A stretch of DNA of 20,060 nucleotides from a virus. Under the pieces are notes generated by a model. It made no database searches. It was given only the letters and a program-made list of their open reading frames with translations, and had not been told where the DNA came from. Below are positions 1 through 8,089 of this stretch, piece by piece (the stretch's first letter is position 1; each line of letters opens with the position of its first letter). The position numbers and the translations under genes were made by a program. The stretch lies in the IMG/VR virus record IMGVR_UViG_3300032047_000189, positions 1-20,060 of that record, one strand, 5' to 3'.

Positions 1-17
1 CAATTATTCATTAACAC

Positions 18-23
18 AAGGAA
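18..23 (+). promoter_or_regulatory. Ribosome binding site of the major capsid gene
   Basis: AAGGAA lies 6 nt before the capsid ATG at 30. It is one of the few clear Shine-Dalgarno-like sites in the window. Many other genes here start directly at or 2 nt after the preceding stop with no good purine tract. A strong site fits the high expression expected for the capsid protein. Confidence 0.7.
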
Positions 24-29
24 CAACTT

Positions 30-1034
30 ATGGCTAACGCCACAGTTTCACGCCTTGGTCTGGTTAACAATAGTGGTACTGGCTACGACGCCCTTTTCTT
101 AAAGGTTTTTAGTGGCGAGGTTCTGACTGCGTTTTCTGAGAACAATGTGTTCGACGAGAGAATGCAAACTGTAAGAACTATTTCTTCAGGTAAGTCAGCA
201 CAATTTCCAGTCCTAGGTACAGCAACAGCTGCCTATCACACAGTGGGAACTCCACTGGTAGGTGCTAACCAAATCAAGGCAAACGAAAAGATTATCTCTA
301 TTGATGATCTCCTCATATCACAAGCGTTTATAACGGATCTTGAAGAGCTCAAGAATCATTATGACGTTAGAGCGACGTATGCCTCGGAATTAGGAAAGGC
401 TCTTGCTAGACGCTATGACCAGAACGTTGCCAAGGTAATTGCTAATGCTTCAAGAGCATCTTCAACAATTAGTGGCATCGCTGGTGGACTTACTTTAGAA
501 CTTGCTTCTGGTAATACTGCTTCAGCAAACGTTACTGGTGATGAGCTAGCAGCAGCTATCTATGATATCGCTCAAACATTTGATGAGCGCGATATCCCTC
601 CTACAGATAGATTCGTTGTATTGCCTCCAGCCGAATATTACAAATTACCTGAGTCAGCTACTCGTACTATCGATACTGATTTCAACCCAGGTGGTAATGG
701 TTCATTTGCGTCAGGACGTGTTCAACAGATTGCAGGTATGCCTGTGATCATGAGCAACAACATTTCACAGGAGAACAAACCTCCAGGTGGAGCTGATGCT
801 AATGAATTAGGTGGATCTAATAACACCTATGCTGGTGACGACAGTAAGACTATTGGGTTAGTCTTCCATAAGTCAGCAGTTGGTACAGTGAAACTCATGG
901 ACATGACTACTGAAATCAGTGGCTCTGATTATGGGATTATGTACCAAGGAACGCTTATGGTGGCGAAATATGCACTTGGGCATGGAATCCTAAGACCAGA
1001 AGCAGCAGCTGCAATTAAGTTGTCTGCATCTTAA
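30..1034 (+). CDS. Major capsid protein (T7 gp10-like)
   Basis: This 334-aa protein is close in length to T7 gp10A (345 aa) and has the character of the T7-like HK97-fold capsid family. The N-terminal third runs from Gly/Ser-rich sequence into a segment rich in FPVLG- and TPLVG-like strands. Around residues 88-140 is the spine-helix-like stretch with DDLLISQAF and LGKALARRYDQN, typical of podoviral capsid proteins. It builds the icosahedral shell. It is the first gene of the T7-type order 10-11-12 and is followed by a strong hairpin terminator. Its codons use more C- and G-ending forms (AAC, GAC, TTC) than the AT-rich tail genes downstream, consistent with very high expression. I see no slippery site that would make a gp10B-like extension near the stop. 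Confidence 0.95.
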   Translation: MANATVSRLGLVNNSGTGYDALFLKVFSGEVLTAFSENNVFDERMQTVRTISSGKSAQFPVLGTATAAYHTVGTPLVGANQIKANEKIISIDDLLISQAFITDLEELKNHYDVRATYASELGKALARRYDQNVAKVIANASRASSTISGIAGGLTLELASGNTASANVTGDELAAAIYDIAQTFDERDIPPTDRFVVLPPAEYYKLPESATRTIDTDFNPGGNGSFASGRVQQIAGMPVIMSNNISQENKPPGGADANELGGSNNTYAGDDSKTIGLVFHKSAVGTVKLMDMTTEISGSDYGIMYQGTLMVAKYALGHGILRPEAAAAIKLSAS

Positions 1035-1042
1035 ATGCATAT

Positions 1043-1093
1043 GGAGAGTATCAATCTGGGATGGGTTGGTACTCTCCTCTTTTCTTTTAAAAG
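1043..1093 (+). terminator. Intrinsic terminator downstream of the capsid gene
   Basis: GGAGAGTA (1043-1050) pairs perfectly with TACTCTCC (1070-1077). The stem continues inward through TCAATC/GGGTTG (1051-1056 with 1064-1069, two G-T wobbles), giving about 14 bp closed by a 7-nt loop. It is followed by a T-rich run (TCTTTTCTTTT, 1078-1088) that ends in the palindrome CTTTTAAAAG (1084-1093). It begins 8 nt after the capsid stop, the same place as T-phi after T7 gene 10. It probably limits transcription of the tail genes relative to the capsid gene by partial read-through. Confidence 0.88.
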
Positions 1094-1097
1094 ATAA

Positions 1098-1340
1098 ATG
1101 ACAAAAAGTGTCAGCCTATCTTTAGGCCGTGGTGAGAAAAGTAGAAAGGGTGGCCTTACTGCTAAAGGTCGTCGTAAATACAACAAAGCCACAGGTTCTA
1201 ATTTAAAAGCACCACAACCAGGAGGAGGTCCACGCAAGAAATCTTTCTGTGCTCGGATGTTAGGTATTCCAGGGCCAATGAAAAAGCCAAATGGAAAACT
1301 AACAAGAAAAGCTTTAGCCCTTAAACGTTGGAAATGCTAA
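1098..1340 (+). CDS. Small basic Cys-containing phage protein (resembles DUF6321 family)
   Basis: This 80-aa, strongly basic protein begins with an SLSLGRGEKSRKGGLT stretch (residues 6-21) and ends in a Lys/Arg-rich tail closing with RWKC. It has two cysteines (C51 and C80), one in the conserved-looking FCARM motif. From memory, near-identical small proteins (DUF6321-type) sit beside capsid genes in many marine podoviruses and myoviruses, but no function is established. High charge and location between capsid and tail genes suggest a nucleic-acid-binding or minor virion role; that is inference. The start lies just after the terminator palindrome, with only a weak AAAAG purine tract. The overlapping minus-strand reading frame at 1031-1237 is a shadow. 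Confidence 0.82.
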   Translation: MTKSVSLSLGRGEKSRKGGLTAKGRRKYNKATGSNLKAPQPGGGPRKKSFCARMLGIPGPMKKPNGKLTRKALALKRWKC

Positions 1341-1342
1341 CC

Positions 1343-1540
1343 ATGCCTAACAAAACTAATCAGTACGATTCATTAAAACTGAAGAAGCCTTCTAAGAAGA
1401 AAGGTTTATATGCAAACATCCATGCTAAAAGAAAAAGAATTGCTGCTGGTTCTGGTGAGACAATGAGAAAGCCAGGAGCAAAAGGAGCACCTTCTGCTAA
1501 GAACTTTAAAAACGCTGCTAAAACTGCTAAAAAGGGGTAA
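1343..1540 (+). CDS. Small basic conserved phage protein, function unknown
   Basis: This 65-aa, Lys/Ala/Gly-rich protein has the central segment YANIHAKRKRIAAGSGE and a low-complexity basic C-terminus. I chose ATG 1343, two bases after the stop of the preceding gene. A TTG at 1328 in the same frame would overlap that gene by 13 nt and looks unnecessary. From memory, proteins with the NIHAKRKRIAAGSGE signature recur next to the previous gene in marine T7-like phages. No enzymatic motif is visible, and it is likely disordered and nucleic-acid-binding. It may be a virion or packaging-associated protein, which is inferred from context only. Confidence 0.8.
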   Translation: MPNKTNQYDSLKLKKPSKKKGLYANIHAKRKRIAAGSGETMRKPGAKGAPSAKNFKNAAKTAKKG

Positions 1541-1546
1541 ACCAAC

Positions 1547-2158
1547 ATGACAGCAACAACAGAACTAGAAGCAGTAAACACCATGCTTTCAAGCATAGGT
1601 GAATCTCCTATTAACACCTTGTCTAGTAACTCAGCTTACTTAGGTGTTGATGCAAAGATGGCACAAACAATTTTAAGAGAGATTAATAAAGATGTTCAAT
1701 CAGAAGGATGGCACTTCAACACAGAAATAGATTTAACCTTAACAAGAGATGCTTCTAAGCAGATTGCTTTATCTAGTAATACGTTAAGAGTTGACCCTAA
1801 TATTCATGATCACGCTTCAGTTGATGCTGTTCAAATTGGTTTAAAACTATATGACCGTAAAAAACATACATATGAATTTGATGAAGATTTAATTTGTACT
1901 GTTGTTTACTTTAGAACCTTTGATGAAATACCTGAACCTGCTAGACGTTATGTAATGATCAAAGCTGCAAGAATCTTTATTGATCGCATGGTAGGTGATG
2001 ATGGATTAAGAACTTTTACACAACAGGATGAAATAAGAGCAAGATCAATATTAATGGAAACTGATTATTCTAATGCTGACCATAATATTTTAAGAGGTGA
2101 TCCAGCATCTACTACTGTCTTTAATACATACTCACCTGCTAGTGCTTTAATTCGCTAA
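1547..2158 (+). CDS. Tail tubular protein A (T7 gp11-like)
   Basis: This 203-aa protein matches the length of T7 gp11 (196 aa). It has the family's N-terminal pattern ELEAVNTMLSSIGESPINTL, followed by an AQTILREINKDVQSEGWHFN-like helix (residues 38-57), which is characteristic of gp11 adaptors. It forms the ring that joins the portal to the gp12 nozzle. It starts 6 nt after the preceding stop and ends 2 nt before the gp12-like gene at a TAATCATGG junction, so the two are probably translationally coupled. Confidence 0.94.
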   Translation: MTATTELEAVNTMLSSIGESPINTLSSNSAYLGVDAKMAQTILREINKDVQSEGWHFNTEIDLTLTRDASKQIALSSNTLRVDPNIHDHASVDAVQIGLKLYDRKKHTYEFDEDLICTVVYFRTFDEIPEPARRYVMIKAARIFIDRMVGDDGLRTFTQQDEIRARSILMETDYSNADHNILRGDPASTTVFNTYSPASALIR

Positions 2159-2160
2159 TC

Positions 2161-4974
2161 ATGGGTCTTATTACTAAATCTATACCTACTCTTTTAAGAG
2201 GGGTATCACAAGCTTCTGACACACAACAACAACCAGACCATGCTTGGATGCAAGCTAATTTTGTTAGTAGCCCTACAGAAGGATTAAAGAAAAGATCAGG
2301 AGCACAATATGTAGCGACATTACAATCTTCAACGATGGGTAATGTACATATACAAACAATTAATAGAGATGAAACTGAAAGTTATATAGCCGTTTTTGGT
2401 GATCAAACATTAGCTATCTTTAACGCTAAAACTGGAGCAGCTATTGGGTGTGAGATTCCTGATGGTACAAGTTATTTAGACACAACTATAGAAAGAGAAG
2501 AAATAAAAACTGTTAGTATTGCTGACTATACTTTTGTCCTTAATGTAAATAAAACAGTAGCAATGGCTGCTGATGTCAGTACTGGTGCAAACAATGGAGC
2601 ATTAATTTTCTTTAATCAAGTTTCAGATAAAACTTATTACACAATAACTATAAATAATACAATAGCTGTACATGATACAAGTAGCGATAATCCATTAAGC
2701 ACAAATACAGTAGCGACAGGAATAAAAGATAAATTATTAGGTCAAAACGGTAAAAGTCCTGATAGTGGAAGTGCTTTAACAGGTTTTACTATTGTCCAAA
2801 ATGGACCTATTTTATGGATAAAAAAAGACGATAACACTGATTTTGGTATTGATACACATGACACTCAAGGTAATTCACAAATAACATTAGTTAAAAACTC
2901 TATTCAAAATTTTACTGATCTTCCAATTGTTGCTCCTAATAACTTTGTTGTTGAAGTTAAGGGAAGTGATAGTACAAATTTTGATAATCATTACGTTAAA
3001 TTTGTAACCAATAACGGTGGTACTTTTGAACAAGGGCAGTGGGAAGAAACATTAAAACCAGGAATAGAATTTAAATATAATTACTCAACAATGCCTCATG
3101 TTCTGATAAGAAAATCAGATAGTCGTTTTATTTTTGCACAAGCAGATGGAAGTACTTACGCAAATTACATTCATACAGGTACATATACACAAGCAAGTAA
3201 TGTTGTAACTGTTACTTCTACTAATCATGGTTTTTCAACAGGAGATAGTTTAGATTTAAATTTCACTTCTGGTAATGCAGTTGATGGTATTAAAACAATT
3301 ACAGTTACTAATGCAAATACTTTTAATTACACAGTAAGTGATGGAAATGTTAGTACAAATGAAAATGTAATTTTTGGGAGAGCAAATACAGAAACTTTAC
3401 CTAAATGGAGTGATAGAACTGTTGGTGATTTAGATACTGCACCTAATCCTTCTTTTGTTGGTCAGAAATTAAATAACATTTTCTTCTTTAGAAATAGAAT
3501 AGGTTTTCTTGCTGATGATGATGTAGTTCTTTCAAGAGTATCAGACTTCTTTAACTTCTTTCCTGAAACAGTAACTACAATTTTAGATAGTGATCCTATT
3601 GATATAGCAGCTTCTCATACAAAAATTTCTATATTAAAACATGCAATGACAATGGGAGAAGAATTAATACTTTTCTCAGAAAAAGCACAGTTTATATTAA
3701 AAGCATCTGATGATACGTTGACACCTAAGACAGCATATATAGTTGTAGCTACAGAGTTTGATAGTAATACAAAAGCTAATCCTGTCAGTTCTGGTAATAG
3801 TGTTTATTTTTTAACACAAAAAGGAGAGCATTCAGGCGTAAGAGAATATATAAAACAATCAGGAGTTGAAGTAAAAGATGCAAGTGACATAACAATACAT
3901 GTACCTAAATATATACCTAGTAGTGTTTTTAAAATGACTACATCTAGTAGTGAAAATCTTCTTGCATTATTACCTAATAGGCAAGGTGCATTTAGTGGAA
4001 AAGTTTTTAATAATACTTCAACTCAAGAGGAACATAGTGTTTTTATAAATCGTTGGTTATATGGTGAAAACTTTAATAAGGTTTTAAATTCTTGGTTTCA
4101 AATGGATTTATATGTAAGCTATAAAATTCTTAATATAGATTTTATTGGGTCTGATTTATTTCTTGTTGCAGAAAGTGCTACTGAAACAGTTTTATTAAAA
4201 GTACCATTTGAATCTAGATATTTAGAACCTCATGCTAGAACTCATAATGATGATCTTGGTTGTGAATTTCATTTAGATTTTAAAGTAACAGAAGCAACTA
4301 CAGGTGTTTCTATTACTTACGACAGTAATACTAAACTTAGTACTTTTACTTTTCCTTATAAGTTATATGGAACACCTACAATTGTTGGAAGATTTTTAGA
4401 TAATGGATCTTCAGGTAATACAGAAGAAACAAGTACTTATGTAGATAGCAAAGGTAATACAAAGACACTACAAACAGGTGAAACAATTTCAACTTCTACT
4501 ATTGCTAGTAACGATTATGGAACTACTTCAGTAGTAACAGCAACAGGTGACTATAGAAATTCAAAAGTAATCATGGGATATATGTTTACTTCTATATATG
4601 TCTTTTCTAAACAAAAATTAATAGATGAAAAAAACAACGCTCCAATTTTAGGAGGTAGATTTCAACTGCTTAATTTTTATTTAAAGTATGAAAGAACTGC
4701 TGCTTTCGAGACATTTGTTAAACCTTCTATGGGTGAATGGAGTAATTATAAATTTAATCCAAACCTTTTAGGTGTAAATTATTCAAGAGGTTCTATAGGC
4801 TCTGGCTCTCAACCTTTAAATAGATTAAGAACACAAAAAGGAGTTTTTAAATTTCCTGTTATGTCTAAAGCAGATATGACTTATATTGATATTTTTAGCC
4901 GTTCTTTTTTACCAGCACAGTTTCTTAGTGCAGAATATGAAGCAATGTACCATTCAAGATCTAGAAGAATTTAA
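2161..4974 (+). CDS. Tail tubular protein B (T7 gp12-like nozzle protein)
   Basis: This 937-aa protein is longer than T7 gp12 (794 aa). The N-terminus has the family signature of a long Gln-rich opening (VSQASDTQQQPDHAWMQANF, residues 15-34) followed by EGLKKRSG. The middle contains a KLNNIFFFRNRIGFLADD segment and the SRVSDFFNFFPETV stretch typical of gp12 homologues, and the C-terminus ends in a basic SRSRRI. Residues about 338-405 look like an inserted beta-sandwich module (GTYTQASNVVTVTSTNHGF and following), which accounts for part of the extra length. The protein forms the distal tail nozzle and a fibre attachment site. The stop overlaps the next start by one base (TAATG). The gene is very AT-rich. 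Confidence 0.93.
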   Translation: MGLITKSIPTLLRGVSQASDTQQQPDHAWMQANFVSSPTEGLKKRSGAQYVATLQSSTMGNVHIQTINRDETESYIAVFGDQTLAIFNAKTGAAIGCEIPDGTSYLDTTIEREEIKTVSIADYTFVLNVNKTVAMAADVSTGANNGALIFFNQVSDKTYYTITINNTIAVHDTSSDNPLSTNTVATGIKDKLLGQNGKSPDSGSALTGFTIVQNGPILWIKKDDNTDFGIDTHDTQGNSQITLVKNSIQNFTDLPIVAPNNFVVEVKGSDSTNFDNHYVKFVTNNGGTFEQGQWEETLKPGIEFKYNYSTMPHVLIRKSDSRFIFAQADGSTYANYIHTGTYTQASNVVTVTSTNHGFSTGDSLDLNFTSGNAVDGIKTITVTNANTFNYTVSDGNVSTNENVIFGRANTETLPKWSDRTVGDLDTAPNPSFVGQKLNNIFFFRNRIGFLADDDVVLSRVSDFFNFFPETVTTILDSDPIDIAASHTKISILKHAMTMGEELILFSEKAQFILKASDDTLTPKTAYIVVATEFDSNTKANPVSSGNSVYFLTQKGEHSGVREYIKQSGVEVKDASDITIHVPKYIPSSVFKMTTSSSENLLALLPNRQGAFSGKVFNNTSTQEEHSVFINRWLYGENFNKVLNSWFQMDLYVSYKILNIDFIGSDLFLVAESATETVLLKVPFESRYLEPHARTHNDDLGCEFHLDFKVTEATTGVSITYDSNTKLSTFTFPYKLYGTPTIVGRFLDNGSSGNTEETSTYVDSKGNTKTLQTGETISTSTIASNDYGTTSVVTATGDYRNSKVIMGYMFTSIYVFSKQKLIDEKNNAPILGGRFQLLNFYLKYERTAAFETFVKPSMGEWSNYKFNPNLLGVNYSRGSIGSGSQPLNRLRTQKGVFKFPVMSKADMTYIDIFSRSFLPAQFLSAEYEAMYHSRSRRI

Positions 4975-5426
4975 TGGCATATCTAAGAAAATCTAATTTA
5001 TCTGACCTTACTTATGTCTGTAACCATTTAAGAATTTTAGATAAAATAGAAGCTTGGTATCAAACAGGTCAACAACCAGAAGAAGCATTAAGGCTTACTT
5101 ATTTATTTACAGAAAAGAATTTAGCTATTGCTGGTGATGAAGATCAACCAATAGGTTTATGTGGTGTCTGTAGCGATGGAACTATATGGATGGTTGGTAC
5201 AGATGAACTAACAAGTAAAAGAAGTTATAGGGTTGACCTAATTAAAAAAGGAAGGGAATGGGTAGACAGTCTATTGAAAACTTATAACGTCTTATATAAT
5301 TATGTATATGCGGAGAATACTTCTGCTATCAAATGGTTAAAGGCTTTAGGTTTTACTTTTATTAAGTTTCACCCTGAATATGGCCACCTAAAAAAACCGT
5401 TCTATGAGTTTGTGAGGATCGTCTAA
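4974..5426 (+). CDS. gp13-like internal protein with a GNAT fold
   Basis: At 150 aa, this protein lies exactly where T7 places gene 13 (138 aa), a protein needed for incorporation of internal core proteins. The sequence reads as a degenerate GNAT acetyltransferase: a PIGLCGV strand (residues 59-65), a long helix (KKGREWVDSLL, 91-101) and the classic C-terminal element NTSAIKWLKALGFTFI (115-130). The acetyl-CoA pyrophosphate loop (R/Q-x-x-G-x-G/A) is not recognisable, so acetyltransferase activity is doubtful and a structural or assembly role is more likely. It shares one base with the upstream stop and abuts the gp14-like gene. Confidence 0.8.
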   Translation: MAYLRKSNLSDLTYVCNHLRILDKIEAWYQTGQQPEEALRLTYLFTEKNLAIAGDEDQPIGLCGVCSDGTIWMVGTDELTSKRSYRVDLIKKGREWVDSLLKTYNVLYNYVYAENTSAIKWLKALGFTFIKFHPEYGHLKKPFYEFVRIV

Positions 5427-5975
5427 ATGTGTTTTGCTTTACCTGCTTTAGGTGCTGCAGTTGCTCCTTTGTTTTACGGAGCACTAGGCTTAGGTGCTGT
5501 TACTGAAATAGTAGGAGCAAATAGAGCAAATCAACAAGCAGAAATCTTAGGGGGCCAAGCAGCACAAGAAGGAGCATCTGCTAATTTAGCTTTCGCTAGA
5601 GAACAAGAAGGACTTGGAGCTAGACTTAAAGAAGACAGGAAAGCAAACGCACAAGAACAATTAGCTTTAGCTAAGCAAGGATTACAAGCAAAAGGACAAC
5701 TATTAGCTGCTGAAAGATCAGGATTAACACTTGACTTATTGTTAGGTGATGTAGAAAGACAAGAAGGTGAAGCTAAGAGTTTATTAGAACAAACAATGGA
5801 GTCAGCAACTCAACAGTATAGAAGAAATACTTTAGGTCTAACAGCTAAAAGAGATGATCGACTTAATGCAGCTAAAAGTAAACGTAACCAAGCACAAGGA
5901 ATGACAAGAGGACCATTAGACGTTGCTTTAGGTACACTTAGCAGTGGTCTTTCTAGTTACACTTCCTTGGTTTAA
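5427..5975 (+). CDS. Internal virion protein B (T7 gp14-like)
   Basis: This 182-aa protein compares with 196 aa for T7 gp14. It has the typical plan: a hydrophobic N-terminus (residues 3-30, LPALGAAVAPLFYGALGLG) followed by an Ala/Gln/Glu-rich helical region (31-150). gp14 is ejected into the cell and helps form the outer-membrane part of the DNA channel, which suits the hydrophobic segment. The start ATG directly follows the preceding TAA, and the stop overlaps the next start (TAATG), so expression is coupled along 13-14-15. Confidence 0.88.
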   Translation: MCFALPALGAAVAPLFYGALGLGAVTEIVGANRANQQAEILGGQAAQEGASANLAFAREQEGLGARLKEDRKANAQEQLALAKQGLQAKGQLLAAERSGLTLDLLLGDVERQEGEAKSLLEQTMESATQQYRRNTLGLTAKRDDRLNAAKSKRNQAQGMTRGPLDVALGTLSSGLSSYTSLV

Positions 5976-8083
5976 TGACTAACAGTTTTCAACCACAAGC
6001 ACGACCAGTAGATACATTTGTACAACCTGTTAGTGTTGCACCTCCTACTGACTTAGATGTTTTAGCAAGAGCTTTAAAGACTGTTAATCCTGGTATTGAA
6101 GCTTTCTTAGATAACAGATTAGATGAAGCAGTTGAAGATGAAAAAGCAAAAGGAATGGAATTAGCAATAGAAGATTCGGCTAAAGAATTTAAAGGTATTA
6201 CTAAATCAATAAGAAAGAAAGATGGTGATGATGCTGCTAGACAATTAATAGGTGGAAGTATTTTTGCTGATCGTGCTTATCAAAAAACAAAAGCAAATAT
6301 TTTAGGTAATAATGTTGCAAGTAAATTATCAACTAGCTATTCAACTACAAGAATTAATGATAAACCTTTAACAGCTTATTCTTTTGAATCTCCTGAATTT
6401 CAAGGCTGGTTAGAAGAACAAAAAACTCAAGTTGTTGATCAATTAAATGATATTAATCCTACTTATGTTGCTGAATATTTTTTACCAAAATTAGCTGCTG
6501 GCACAAGTTCAATTACTAATAATCATATTACAAAACATAAGGAATATAAATTTGAACAATTAAAATCATTAACAGCCTATCTTGTTCCTCAAGTAGTCAC
6601 TATTCAAGATCCTTTAACAGCTAAAACTCTTATAGAAGCATTTGATACTAGTATTAATGATTTAGGCATAAGTGGTAAGGATTTAGGAGATATAAACAAA
6701 TCAATAGTTAATGCTCTTGCTGATGAAGCGGAAACTGCTGCTCTTGCAGGAGATGAAGAACGTGTAGTACAGATTTTGGATAAAGCAGGTTTATTTCCTT
6801 ATGGACCAAATAGAAACCTTACATTAAAAAACCATCCAGACTTTAAAGGAAAAGAAAATCAAATAACAAGAAGAGCTTCTCAAGTTGCTTATCAAAATCA
6901 AAAGACTAAAGATCTAGAAGAGAAAAGAGCAAAAGATCAAGATGTAGTAGATAGCTTACAAAAATATGCTCAAGCTTTAGAAAATGGTGACGCTAATGCA
7001 AATCAAATCATCGATGATTTAATGCTTAGGCAACCAGATAAAGCATCAAAATTAGCAACAAATCAAATTGCTTTAGATGGTGACACAAGAGAACGTTATG
7101 CAGAATTACTAAAGAGAACTATAGAGAGTGATTTTGATTCAGAAGGAGATGCAGCAACAGCAGCTTTAAATTGGTTTCAAGATTCAAGAACACCTAAGAC
7201 AGCATCAAATGTAAAACTATTTGGTGACTTAATACGTTATGCAAATCAGGTAGGTAATGGGGAATTTACTGAAGTAAATAAATACATCTCAGAATTTAAT
7301 GGTTTAGTAAATTCAAGATTAAGAGCAGGTAAAAGTACATTTAATATTATGGGTCAAGTGACAGGACAAGGAGCAACAATTGAAGGTAAATATAAAAATT
7401 TATTTTCTGATAGTTTTAGACGTTGGAAATTTAGTAATCCAGATGCTAGTCAAGAAGAAATCTTTGATAAATATACTGAACTAAGAGATAAATATGATCA
7501 GCAGTTAGGAGATGAATTAAAGAATCCATTTGGTTTAGATCAAGATGAAGATGATCAAGAAGATGAATCATTAGAAGGAGTACCTGATGTTTCTCCTTTA
7601 GGTGATCAAAGTTCTAATCCAGTAATAGATACACTCAATCAAGTTGTTAATGCTCTTACTGGTACAGGAACAGCAGCAGCTGGAACATTAGATGGAAGAA
7701 GTGTATTAGAAGAAATTGATATTACTCAACCAATAGTTCAACCAAACTTACAAAGATTAGCAATAGAAGGAGGCTTTACACCTGAACAAGCAAGAATTAT
7801 GGCAGCAATTGCTATGGCTGAATCAGGTGGTGTTGCTAGAGCTTTAAATGATGTAGGTGATGACAACTCATTTGGTTTATGGCAAATCAATATGATTGAT
7901 GTTCCTGACTACAAACTAGGAGAAGAACGCAGAGCTAAATTAAACTTAAAAACAAATGATGAACTTTATAACCCTGCTACAAATGTACGAGCAGCTAAGA
8001 TGATTTTTGATGAACAAGGGTTTGAAGCTTGGGGGGCTTATACCAACGGAGACTACAAAGACTTTTTACCCAACACTAATTAA
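5975..8083 (+). CDS. Internal virion protein C (gp15-like) with C-terminal lysozyme-like domain
   Basis: This 702-aa protein has about the length and position of T7 gp15 (747 aa). Residues 1-515 are mostly helical, as expected for the periplasmic channel component. An acidic linker (about 520-536, DQDEDDQEDE) leads to a C-terminal domain (about 590-697) with lysozyme-superfamily/SLT features. These are IAMAESGG with the candidate catalytic Glu616, then FGLWQIN (633-639), then an NPATNVRAAKMIFDEQGFEAW stretch ending in the W/Y pair expected of transglycosylases. This part would cut peptidoglycan during DNA ejection. In T7 that domain is at the N-terminus of gp16, and the gp16-like protein here lacks it. 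The stop is followed by the start of the next gene after TC. Confidence 0.88.
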   Translation: MTNSFQPQARPVDTFVQPVSVAPPTDLDVLARALKTVNPGIEAFLDNRLDEAVEDEKAKGMELAIEDSAKEFKGITKSIRKKDGDDAARQLIGGSIFADRAYQKTKANILGNNVASKLSTSYSTTRINDKPLTAYSFESPEFQGWLEEQKTQVVDQLNDINPTYVAEYFLPKLAAGTSSITNNHITKHKEYKFEQLKSLTAYLVPQVVTIQDPLTAKTLIEAFDTSINDLGISGKDLGDINKSIVNALADEAETAALAGDEERVVQILDKAGLFPYGPNRNLTLKNHPDFKGKENQITRRASQVAYQNQKTKDLEEKRAKDQDVVDSLQKYAQALENGDANANQIIDDLMLRQPDKASKLATNQIALDGDTRERYAELLKRTIESDFDSEGDAATAALNWFQDSRTPKTASNVKLFGDLIRYANQVGNGEFTEVNKYISEFNGLVNSRLRAGKSTFNIMGQVTGQGATIEGKYKNLFSDSFRRWKFSNPDASQEEIFDKYTELRDKYDQQLGDELKNPFGLDQDEDDQEDESLEGVPDVSPLGDQSSNPVIDTLNQVVNALTGTGTAAAGTLDGRSVLEEIDITQPIVQPNLQRLAIEGGFTPEQARIMAAIAMAESGGVARALNDVGDDNSFGLWQINMIDVPDYKLGEERRAKLNLKTNDELYNPATNVRAAKMIFDEQGFEAWGAYTNGDYKDFLPNTN
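7748..8080 (+). other. Lysozyme-like (SLT/transglycosylase) domain region inside the gp15-like gene
   Basis: Codons for about residues 592-701 of the gp15-like protein. The visible order is helix, MAES-GG (Glu616 as likely general acid), GLWQIN and NPATN...AA..I, which is the order seen in SLT-type lysozyme-fold domains. It is marked separately because its place in the virion protein set differs from T7. Confidence 0.8.
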
Positions 8084-8089
8084 TCATGG
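8076..8089 (+). repeat. Stop-start junction repeat, copy 1 (CTAATTAATCATGG)
   Basis: This 14-nt string spans the end of the gp15-like gene and the start of the gp16-like gene. It is identical to 12551-12564 at the gp16/gp17 junction. A shorter version, CTAATCATGG, is at 2155-2164 (gp11/gp12). In all three the stop TAA is separated from ATG by TC, with no obvious Shine-Dalgarno sequence. Confidence 0.6.

Noticed and set aside
1031-1237. Minus-strand 68-aa frame over the terminator and the first small basic gene
   Set aside because: It is complementary to a gene with a recognisable family pattern and runs through the hairpin. No start signal is seen.
1360-1617. Minus-strand 85-aa frame with a hydrophobic stretch opposite the second small basic gene
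   Set aside because: The hydrophobicity is produced by complementing Lys/Ala codons. It overlaps two better-supported + strand genes.
4974-5426. Active acetyltransferase (defence or host-modifying enzyme)
   Set aside because: The fold cues are present but the acetyl-CoA binding loop is not recognisable, and the position fits T7 gene 13. A structural role is preferred.
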